Source: Bryobacterales bacterium
GTDB taxonomy: Bacteria > Acidobacteriota > Terriglobia > Bryobacterales > Bryobacteraceae
DNA length: 5,219 bases
Direction of reading: 5' to 3'
NCBI GenBank assembly: GCA_009697495.1
Contig: SHUN01000271.1
Span: 1 to 5,219, forward strand
Numbering within the stretch: the first letter of the stretch is position 1; every line of letters starts with the position of its first letter. A program made the translations under genes and the position numbers. Positions 1 through 5,217 of this stretch are shown here, piece after piece. The notes beneath the pieces are model-generated. The model saw only the letters and a program-made list of their open reading frames with translations, did no database searches and was not told where the DNA came from.

Positions 1-68
1 CTCGTCGTCGTCATTGACCTCTCCTTGGTTTTTGACTTCGTCGAATCTTAGCTTATTGCCTGGTCTGA

Positions 69-461
69 ATTCCTGGGACCACTATAGGGATCATAAGAGA
101 CGCCGACTCGAGTCCAGAAAGCGCACAACAGAGTTGCGCGGATAGTTTGAGGGGTCTTGAGAAGAAATCCGCATACTTCGTTTTGCCTGGAGATGGGCCC
201 GGAATGCTGGAGGACCTCTGTTTGCGGGCCGTTCTCGGAAGGCCCGAGATTGATTGTGTAGATCGGTTTATGGAGTGTATTGGAGCGAATGGCATCCGGC
301 TGAGCAATCCCCCCAAATTCCAGATGAAAGCGTTCCTGATGGTGCACGATGAGGATACGACGCGCCGAATTGGGTGGGCGGCCGTGTGGGGTTTGCTGGA
401 TCCGGCGCACCCTGCGTTTGCGCCATTGCGGCAATTTCTGCTCGACTTCACGCGCGTTTAA
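69..461 (+). pseudogene. DUF3226-like protein, C-terminal remnant with broken frame
   Basis: The frame that ends at the TAA at 459-461 is open back to a stop at 66-68 but has no ATG. The only usual start is a TTG at 147, and family-like sequence begins well before it. The translation from 69 gives TTIGIIRDADSSPESAQQ, then FVLPGDGPGMLEDLCLRAV, a Cys-Val-Asp-Arg-Phe segment, and a tail with HPAFAPLRQFL. From memory this order matches the second half of DUF3226 proteins: an acidic GI(I/V)RDAD motif, then a PGMLEDLCL motif, then a PAF-PLRQFL end. A + frame open from base 2 reads NLSLLPGLNS just before the motif, so one frameshift near 66-80 could rejoin the halves; the rest lies left of the window. 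DUF3226 proteins are related to TOPRIM-type nucleotidyl-transfer domains and their role is not established. The family match is fairly confident; the pseudogene status is inferred and could reflect a sequencing error. Confidence 0.6.
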
Positions 462-700
462 CGGGCGTCGGGCAGCGTCTCCTTAACTCTCGCCACTTTT
501 TCCGGGTCGCCCTCCACGCCCTCCGTGCAAACAAAGAGGAGCGGTATCAGCCGCGTACTCTTGCTACCGCGGAGAAAGTCTCCGACTTCGCGGCCGTGGC
601 TAGGAAGGCGCCCGAGGTCGATGACTACGGCGTCGGCCGGATCTTCGCGGAATTCCTTCATGGAGGAACTGGCCAAGAAGTGTAGACGAATCCCTGCCAT
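458..700 (-). pseudogene. Short receiver-like protein (VVIDLxRLPSHGREV family), probably truncated
   Basis: This 80-residue frame starts at an ATG whose complement is at 698-700 and has no recognisable ribosome-binding site. Residues about 20-45 read DPADAVVIDLGRLPSHGREV, followed by LIPLLFV and EGDPEKVARVKETLPDA. This resembles response-regulator receiver-like proteins I recall from Acidobacteriota, where an Asp ends a hydrophobic strand (VVID) and a second strand ends at the IPLVFV position. Remembered members are about twice as long. Here only about 14 residues precede the acidic segment, so most of the first alpha/beta unit seems missing. The frame also stops straight after LPDAR, where the family continues. 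An extra CTEGV-like stretch sits between LLFV and EGDPEK. The stop overlaps the stop of the convergent DUF3226 remnant. It could be a real mini-protein, but a shrunken relic is more likely. No function is assigned. Confidence 0.5.
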
Positions 701-710
701 GCCATATAAT
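683..710 (+). promoter_or_regulatory. Putative sigma-70-type promoter for the oxidoreductase operon
   Basis: A perfect TATAAT lies at 705-710. A TAGACG at 683-688 matches four of six bases of the -35 consensus TTGACA with a 16-bp spacer. Transcription would start near 717, giving a leader of about 32 nt before the ATG at 749. The element sits just upstream of the receiver-like remnant on the other strand, and the -35 box overlaps its first codons. The -10 match is exact; the -35 is only fair, and use in the cell is inferred. Confidence 0.5.
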
Positions 711-736
711 AATAGGTTCGTTAACCGATCAAAATC

Positions 737-744
737 GAGGTGAG
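737..744 (+). promoter_or_regulatory. Ribosome-binding site deciding the oxidoreductase start
   Basis: GAGGTGAG at 737-744 resembles the anti-Shine-Dalgarno complement. Its GAGG core lies 8 nt before the ATG at 749. The GTG at 740, which would add three residues, falls inside this site and so is a poor start. The ATG at 767 leaves too long a spacer. The choice of 749 follows from this. Confidence 0.6.
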
Positions 745-748
745 TGCG

Positions 749-2158
749 ATGTCAGAACCAAACGACATGACGCGGCGCGACGCGGCCAAACTGGCGGCGG
801 GCGCGACGGCGGCGGCGGTGATTGCCGCGCCGTGGATTCAAAAAGTGAAAGCGGCCAATAATCAGGTCCAGATGGCCATTATTGGCACAGGCGGTCGCGG
901 CCAGTATCACATCACGCACTTGAACGGGCTGGATGGAGGGCGCCTGGTGGCAGCCTGCGACATCTTTCAGCCGAACCTCGATAAGGCGGTGAATAGCTCC
1001 AAGGACAAGCCGAAGGGTTATAAAGACTACCGCGAAATATTGAACCGCAACGACATAGACGCGGTGCTGATCGCGACGCCATTGTACACGCATTTCCCGA
1101 TCACGCGCGACGCGCTGTTGGCGGGCAAGCATGTGCTCTGCGAGAAGTCACTGGTGCATAAGCCGGAAGAGATTCACATGCTGCGGAAGCTGGTGAATGA
1201 GCGACCGAAACAGGTGATGCAGGTTGGATTGCAGCGGCGGTACAGCAAGTTCTACCAGACGGCGCGGCAGATGGTGGAGAAGGGACTGTTGGGCGATGTC
1301 ACCAACGTTTACGCGCAATGGCACCGCAACCTGATCAATGTGCCGAGCGCGACGTGGACGATGAAGAAGAACGATCCGCGCGGGGAAGAGGGGAACTGGC
1401 GGCTGCTTTCGAAGTTTTCCGGCGGGCTGGTGGCGGAGTTGGGTTCGCACCAGATGGACATCGCCGACTGGATGTTTGGCAGCCATTTCGAGACCGTCAA
1501 CGGTGTCGGCGGGATCGACTATTTCAAAGACGGGCGCGATGTGTTTGATAGCGTTCAGTTGATTTTCCGGTATCCGAAGGGGCAGCGGCTGATGGCGTCC
1601 TACATTTCGACGAACCAGCATTCGGCACTGTTTGGCGGGACGCGGGCGCAGTTTGGCGAGATCATCATGGGCACGGAGGGAACGATCCATATCACGGTGG
1701 GCACCGACGATGAGCCGGCGCTGGGCATCTGGTACCGGGAGCCGGCGAAGAAGACCCCGGCGGCGGGAACCGCGAAGGCGGCGGTGGCGAGCGCTTCGTT
1801 GGCATCAACCGGCAAGGGCGCGAAGTCGCTGCCGATTTTGTTGAGCAAAGACGAGGTTGGCGAGCAGGACAGCTTCGTGCAGAAGGAGTTGAAGTTCGCG
1901 CGGCGCTGGCTGTACTCGAAGGGCGTGATGGTGCCGGAGGAAGATAAGAATCCGGTGGACCAGCAGATGATTGAGTTCTGGGAATGCGTGCGGACAGGCG
2001 CGAAGCCGAAGGCGGATCTGGAGATCGGACTGGCGGATTCGGCGTCGGTGATCTTATCGAATTTGTCGATGAAGGAAGAGCGGCGCGTATGGCAGAAAGA
2101 GATTCAGGCGCTGGGGAATCCGGACGCCAAGCCGGCGCCGGCAGTTAAGAAGGGATAA
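749..2158 (+). CDS. Tat-exported Gfo/Idh/MocA family oxidoreductase
   Basis: Predicted 469-residue NAD(P)-dependent sugar or polyol oxidoreductase. Residues 7-37 form a twin-arginine signal: MTRRDAAKL, an Ala-rich hydrophobic core, then IQKVKAAN, so the protein is probably exported. The Rossmann domain follows, with the dinucleotide loop GTGGRG at 46-51, an acidic end of the second strand (CD, 70-71) and ATPLYTH at 109-115. The family's Glu-Lys motif is CEKS at 131-134, with Lys133 the usual catalytic or binding lysine; most relatives have Pro after it. The C-terminal domain carries GGLVAELGSHQMDIADW (225-241), with His234, Asp237 and Asp240 in the active-site region. An Ala/Lys-rich insertion covers about 331-360. 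Length fits exported Acidobacteriota and Planctomycetota members. It is first in an operon with the mutarotase-fold gene 6 nt downstream. Family is near certain; substrate is unknown, and a GH109-like NAD-dependent hydrolase activity cannot be excluded. Confidence 0.92.
   Translation: MSEPNDMTRRDAAKLAAGATAAAVIAAPWIQKVKAANNQVQMAIIGTGGRGQYHITHLNGLDGGRLVAACDIFQPNLDKAVNSSKDKPKGYKDYREILNRNDIDAVLIATPLYTHFPITRDALLAGKHVLCEKSLVHKPEEIHMLRKLVNERPKQVMQVGLQRRYSKFYQTARQMVEKGLLGDVTNVYAQWHRNLINVPSATWTMKKNDPRGEEGNWRLLSKFSGGLVAELGSHQMDIADWMFGSHFETVNGVGGIDYFKDGRDVFDSVQLIFRYPKGQRLMASYISTNQHSALFGGTRAQFGEIIMGTEGTIHITVGTDDEPALGIWYREPAKKTPAAGTAKAAVASASLASTGKGAKSLPILLSKDEVGEQDSFVQKELKFARRWLYSKGVMVPEEDKNPVDQQMIEFWECVRTGAKPKADLEIGLADSASVILSNLSMKEERRVWQKEIQALGNPDAKPAPAVKKG
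2147..2154 (+). promoter_or_regulatory. Ribosome-binding site of the mutarotase-fold gene
   Basis: AAGAAGGG at 2147-2154 lies inside the last codons of the oxidoreductase gene and 10 nt before the ATG at 2165. It supports that start and ties translation of the two genes together. Confidence 0.5.
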
Positions 2159-2164
2159 GAGCCA

Positions 2165-3208
2165 ATGCCGCTCAGCCGCTGGCGAGAGCGCGAGGCGTGG
2201 TCGATCGAAAACGACGCGTTGCGCGTGACAGTGTTGCGGGAGGGAGGCCATGTGGCTGAGATCCTGCACAAAAAAACGGGAGTGAATCCGCTGTGGGTTC
2301 CTCCTTGGGCCACGATGGAGCCGTCGCGTTATGATGCGGCCAAGCACCCCGAGTATGGCGGGGATGCGGAATCGAAGCTGTTGGCCGGGATTCATGGGCA
2401 TAATTTGTGCCTGGATCTATTCGGTGGTCCAACAGTGGAAGAGGCCGCGGCGGGGATGACGACGCATGGCGAGGGCTCGGTGGCGGCGTATTCGCTGGCG
2501 GATGCGGGCGGTGGATTGGAGATGCGGGCCGCGCTGCCGCTGCATGGGCTGTCGTTTTCGCGGACAATTCGACTGGACGGGGAGCGCGTTCGGTTTTTCG
2601 AGACGGTGGAGAACCTGACGGCGTTGGACCGGCCGATTGCTTATACGCAGCATGTGACGTTGGGCCCGCCGTTTTTGGAGCGCGGGAAAACGGAGTTTCG
2701 GATTCCGGGGACGCGGTCGATGTCGTATCCATCGGATTTTGCGGGGCCGAACGGATATTTGCCGGTGGGGGCGGTGTTTGATTGGCCGCGTGCGCCTCGG
2801 AGGGACGGGAAGGGAAGCGTCGACATGCGGCGGTTGCAGGATGTGCCGGCGTCGGCGGCGTTTTCAACGCATTTATTGGATCCGCATCGGGATCGGGCGT
2901 GGTTTTTGGCGTGGGCGCCGGCGTCGAAATTGTTGTTTGGGTATGAGTGGAAGCGGTCCGATTTTCCGTGGATGGGGATTTGGGAAGAGAACCGCAGCCG
3001 GACCACGCCACCGTGGAGTGGGCGGACGCTGACGCGGGGGATGGAGTTTGGGGCGTCGCCGTTCCCGGAGAGCCGGCGGGCGATGATGGAGCGGCGGGAG
3101 TTGTTCGGCGTTCCGGGGTACCGGTGGCTGGCGGCGAAGGAGCGGATTACGGTGGAGTATTCGGCGTTTGCGCGAGTGGCGGATTCGATTCCGGAGGAAT
3201 ACGTATGA
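2165..3208 (+). CDS. Galactose-mutarotase-fold (aldose 1-epimerase-like) protein
   Basis: This 347-residue protein has no signal peptide or membrane segment and is predicted cytoplasmic. It begins with the typical mutarotase strands: a WSIENDALRVTVLREGGHVAEI stretch (about 12-33), ending in the gly-rich turn where these folds start their beta-sandwich. Candidate sugar-site residues are His101 in THGEGS, His163 in YTQHVTLGPPF, Glu275 and Glu276 in GIWEEN, and Glu294 in RGMEFG. Aldose 1-epimerases use a His and a Glu as acid and base; I cannot say which of these fill that role. I recall similar proteins in Acidobacteriota, usually annotated as aldose 1-epimerase-like or hypothetical. Its 6-nt spacing from the oxidoreductase suggests joint work on one sugar, although the partner appears exported and this protein does not. 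Its TGA stop overlaps the ATG of the next, broken gene (ATGA). Fold assignment is fairly confident; enzymatic activity is not shown. Confidence 0.75.
   Translation: MPLSRWREREAWSIENDALRVTVLREGGHVAEILHKKTGVNPLWVPPWATMEPSRYDAAKHPEYGGDAESKLLAGIHGHNLCLDLFGGPTVEEAAAGMTTHGEGSVAAYSLADAGGGLEMRAALPLHGLSFSRTIRLDGERVRFFETVENLTALDRPIAYTQHVTLGPPFLERGKTEFRIPGTRSMSYPSDFAGPNGYLPVGAVFDWPRAPRRDGKGSVDMRRLQDVPASAAFSTHLLDPHRDRAWFLAWAPASKLLFGYEWKRSDFPWMGIWEENRSRTTPPWSGRTLTRGMEFGASPFPESRRAMMERRELFGVPGYRWLAAKERITVEYSAFARVADSIPEEYV
3193..3199 (+). promoter_or_regulatory. Ribosome-binding site of the broken third operon gene
   Basis: GGAGGAA at 3193-3199 lies 5 nt before the ATG at 3205, which overlaps the mutarotase-fold stop as ATGA. 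This is the strongest Shine-Dalgarno match in the window. It argues that 3205 was once the start of a real gene, although that frame now closes after 17 codons. Confidence 0.5.
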
Positions 3209-3349
3209 GGTTGCTTTGTCTGGTGGTTTGTGGCGATCCGGGCGGCGCGGCTGTTTGACCGCAAATCGGAGACGTTGCATAGCCCGGGGTTGGCGGGGGA
3301 TGAGGCATTGGCGGCGCGGTTGAAGGAAGCGGCGGCGCAGGCGCGCTGA
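3205..3349 (+). pseudogene. Frameshifted N-terminal gene fragment, possibly a secreted amidohydrolase
   Basis: From the ATG at 3205 the frame reads a signal-like MRLLCLVVCGD and stops at 3256-3258. Shifting one base near 3220-3232 continues as FVAIRAARLFDRKSETLHSP and stays open to the TGA at 3347-3349. From memory, secreted amidohydrolases of the imidazolonepropionase-like superfamily begin with a signal peptide followed by IRAARLFDGKSD-like sequence, so this may be the first 30 or so residues of one. After that the sequence (DEALAARLKEAAAQAR) does not look like an amidohydrolase and may come from another gene joined by deletion. A GTG at 3230 could give a 39-residue peptide in the second frame. 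That frame is also the frame of the upstream gene, beyond its stop. The fragment status is well supported; the family guess is weak. Confidence 0.4.
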
Positions 3350-3609
3350 TGGGTCACGCGGCGGATCCTTCGAACCCGTTATCGCCATTCGCGCCGGAGT
3401 CGCGGGCGGTGCGGGAACAGGATCTGGCGCAGTTCACGCGGGCATTGGCGGAAACGGATATATCGATTCCGGCCGACAGGGTTGCGCACATGCCGAAGCT
3501 CCTGTGGCTGTACCAGATGGGTCTGATATTGTTCTGGATTTATGACCGGTCGGAGGGGCAAGCGCGGACGATGCGACTGTTAGAACTTGTCGAGATACTG
3601 GAGAGTTAG
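3349..3609 (+). pseudogene. TetR-type regulator, C-terminal domain only
   Basis: This 86-residue frame starts at an ATG that overlaps the preceding stop as TGATG. It reads NPLSPFAPESRAVREQDLAQ, then AHMPKLLWLYQMGLILFWIY, then DRSEGQARTMRLLEL. I recognise this as the ligand-binding half of a TetR-family regulator, in which the LLWLYQMGLILFWIYDRS helix and the following arginine-rich helix come near the end. A full protein is about 200 residues, with a helix-turn-helix in the first 50. None of the upstream frames back to 3209 encodes such a domain, so the DNA-binding half is missing. The tail also ends some residues early, at EILES. Its TAG stop overlaps the stop of the convergent dehydratase gene. 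It is most likely a relic. A translated dimerisation-only protein is possible given the coupled start, but no clear ribosome-binding site is seen. Confidence 0.6.
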
Positions 3610-4547
3610 GCCAGGATTTCGGCGAGTTGGCTGGGCTCGATGTTGCCGCCGGAGACGATGACGCCGATTTTCCGAATGTTTGGCGGAAGTTTTCCGTGGA
3701 GCACAGCGGCGACGGGGACAGCGCCACTGGGTTCAACGACGAGATGAACCTTTGTCGCGAGCCAGCGGACGGCGGCACGGATTTCGTCTTCGGTGACGAG
3801 GGCGATGGCTTCGAGATGGTCCTTCATGATGGGGAAGGTGAGCTTGCCGGGTGAGGGAGAGCGAAGGCCGTCGGCGATGGTTTCCGAAGGCGGAATTTGC
3901 CGGTGTTCGCCGGCCTGAAAGGAGAGCCAAGTGTCGTTGGCGAGCTCCGGTTCGGCACCGAAGAGCCGGATTGACGGATTGAGATGGCGGGTGATGAGAC
4001 AGCAGCCGGCCATCAACCCTCCGCCGCCGAGAGGCGCGATGAGCGCGTCGAGGCCGGGGACTTCTTCGATGAGTTCGAGCGCGGCGGTGCCTTGGCCCGC
4101 GATGGTCAACACATGATCGAATGGCGGAATGATGGTAGCGCCGGTTTCGGCCGCGAGGGCCTTGCAGATGGCCTCGCGATCTTCGGTGAAGCGGTTGTAG
4201 CTGATGATTTCAGCGCCGAAGGAGGCGGTGTTATCGACTTTTACTTTTGGGGCGTCGTGCGGCATGACGACGCGAGCTTTGGCGCCGGCGCGTTGGGCGG
4301 CGAGGGCGACGCCGGCGGCGTGATTGCCGGAGGAATAGGCCATGACGCCTTTGGCTAAAGCGTCTGCATGCAATGACCGGACCAGATTCGTGGCGCCGCG
4401 CAGCTTGAAGGACCCGCCGTCCTGGAGGTTTTCGCACTTCAAATACAGCTCCAAGCCGTGGACCTCCGCGAGAACAACAGGCGTGCGGCGAACGAGGCCG
4501 CGGATACGCTCGGCGGCGTTGAGAACAGCAGCGGCGGTGATGGACAT
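3606..4547 (-). CDS. PLP-dependent threonine dehydratase / serine racemase-type enzyme
   Basis: A complete 313-residue fold-type II PLP enzyme. Lys48 in GSFKLRGA (45-52) forms the Schiff base. YSSGNHAAG (71-79) is the substrate loop, GGGGLMAG (174-181) holds the PLP phosphate, and Ser299 in SGGN meets the pyridine nitrogen. The likely reaction is removal of water and ammonia from L-threonine or L-serine to give 2-oxobutyrate or pyruvate. There is no C-terminal ACT-like regulatory domain, so it resembles catabolic or short-form enzymes and not the isoleucine-regulated IlvA. Ser73 sits where serine racemases carry their second catalytic base, and Glu199, Ala203 and Asp205 match the spacing of the racemase divalent-metal site. 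Racemase or hydroxyaspartate ammonia-lyase activity is therefore possible. Its start overlaps the lipoprotein stop as TAATG, so translation is probably coupled; no good ribosome-binding site of its own is seen. Confidence 0.9.
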   Translation of the reverse strand: MSITAAAVLNAAERIRGLVRRTPVVLAEVHGLELYLKCENLQDGGSFKLRGATNLVRSLHADALAKGVMAYSSGNHAAGVALAAQRAGAKARVVMPHDAPKVKVDNTASFGAEIISYNRFTEDREAICKALAAETGATIIPPFDHVLTIAGQGTAALELIEEVPGLDALIAPLGGGGLMAGCCLITRHLNPSIRLFGAEPELANDTWLSFQAGEHRQIPPSETIADGLRSPSPGKLTFPIMKDHLEAIALVTEDEIRAAVRWLATKVHLVVEPSGAVPVAAVLHGKLPPNIRKIGVIVSGGNIEPSQLAEILA

Positions 4548-5164
4548 TAGTGGCGGGTTTCCAGATAAACGCCGTTGAAGGCATCGACAAAAACCGAGTG
4601 GCCGCTGGTGCCGACGGAGTCACCCCAGATGACGCGCCAAGTGGGGTTGGCGTGTTTGCTGCCCATTTCGAGGAGAAAATTGATCCGCATGCCGGGATTC
4701 TTCTTCATGAATTCGGCGCTCTTTCCTTCCGCGATTTTCAGAGCGGCGTCGGTATCGGTCTTAAGGGCGGCGATCAGAAACGGCTTGGCGCCGACGCTGG
4801 GGTAGTAGGACTCTTCGGGACCGGGGAAGACGCCCTCCTGGATGTTCCCTTCGGCTTTGACGGCGGACCAGGTATAGGAGCGTTTCTTGAGTTTCGCCGG
4901 GGAAACCACGGTGACGCGCCAAGCGGCATACTTGCCCGCGCCGGACTTCACTTCGGCGATGGGAACGCTGGCGACGCTGAAGATTTGGGCGTCGGGGGCC
5001 CAACTGCGGGCGGTGACGTAGATCTTAAAAAAGGCGTTTTTGCCGGTGATGGGTTCCGGCTCCTTTTTGGGTTCCTCCTTTTTGGCTGTTTGCGTTTTCG
5101 GAGCGGTGGAACAGCCGGGGAGGAACAGAACGGTCGCGGTGAGAAGAACCCCTAGTATGCGCAT
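4547..5164 (-). CDS. Small predicted outer-membrane lipoprotein of unknown function
   Basis: A 205-residue protein. Residues 1-18 are a short lipoprotein signal: Arg2, a hydrophobic core, then the lipobox LPGC with Cys18 as the lipidated residue. Pro at the -2 position is slightly unusual. Ser follows the Cys, not Asp, which favours transport to the outer membrane. A Lys/Glu/Pro-rich linker covers about 22-40. The mature domain follows, with alternating hydrophobic strands, a FPGPEESYYPS loop, a helix rich in Ala and Lys (about 135-155), and the end pattern PTWRVIWGD...GHSVFVDAFNGVYLE. That ending recalls PepSY-like repeats, where a Trp-x-Val strand is followed by a Val-Asp-Ala-x-x-Gly turn, but the match is loose. 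I do not recognise the family. A GGAAAGAGA ribosome-binding site (complement of 5171-5179) lies 6 nt before the start. It is first in a two-gene operon with the dehydratase, a pairing whose logic is unclear. Confidence 0.75.
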   Translation of the reverse strand: MRILGVLLTATVLFLPGCSTAPKTQTAKKEEPKKEPEPITGKNAFFKIYVTARSWAPDAQIFSVASVPIAEVKSGAGKYAAWRVTVVSPAKLKKRSYTWSAVKAEGNIQEGVFPGPEESYYPSVGAKPFLIAALKTDTDAALKIAEGKSAEFMKKNPGMRINFLLEMGSKHANPTWRVIWGDSVGTSGHSVFVDAFNGVYLETRH

Positions 5165-5183
5165 GAGATTTCTCTTTCCAGTT

Positions 5184-5217
5184 TAACTGCAAGAATGAAG
5201 CGCTGGTGTTGCAGTTA
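5184..5217. repeat. Perfect 9-bp inverted repeat upstream of the lipoprotein gene
   Basis: TAACTGCAA at 5184-5192 and TTGCAGTTA at 5209-5217 are exact reverse complements separated by 16 bp; the half-site starts are 25 bp apart. The repeat lies 20 nt upstream of the lipoprotein ATG, where an operator or a leader hairpin would be expected. There is no T-run beside it to make it a standard terminator. It could be a regulator-binding site or the edge of a larger element beyond the window. Confidence 0.6.

Noticed and set aside
2..13. A run of TCG triplets at the left edge
   Set aside because: About three to four units only, ordinary for GC-rich coding-like DNA.
1..51. A + frame reading LVVVIDLS from base 1 to a TAG at 49-51, resembling the VVIDL core of the receiver-like remnant
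   Set aside because: The match is about seven common residues and is not followed by RLPSHG. It is too short to claim a second copy; it may also be the tail of an upstream gene.
715..726. GGTT-CGTT-AACC near the promoter as an operator
   Set aside because: The arms are only 4 bp and the match could easily be chance.
1148..1690. A 180-codon - strand frame inside the oxidoreductase gene
   Set aside because: It is Arg/His/Leu-rich and lies wholly opposite a well-recognised enzyme, so it is a shadow frame.
2172..3011. A 279-codon open frame on the - strand opposite the mutarotase-fold gene
   Set aside because: Its product is Pro/Ser/Thr/Ala-rich with no recognisable motif, as expected when GC-rich coding DNA is read backwards. 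The + strand protein has clear family features.
3206..3349. Stop-codon readthrough extending the mutarotase-fold protein, since the frame stays open past TGA at 3206 to 3349
   Set aside because: The protein ends in a natural-looking place, the downstream start has its own strong ribosome-binding site, and no readthrough signal is visible.
4550..5155. A 201-codon open frame on the + strand opposite the lipoprotein gene
   Set aside because: Its product is Gly/Asp/Phe-rich without motifs. The opposite strand has a ribosome-binding site, a lipobox signal and a coupled downstream gene.
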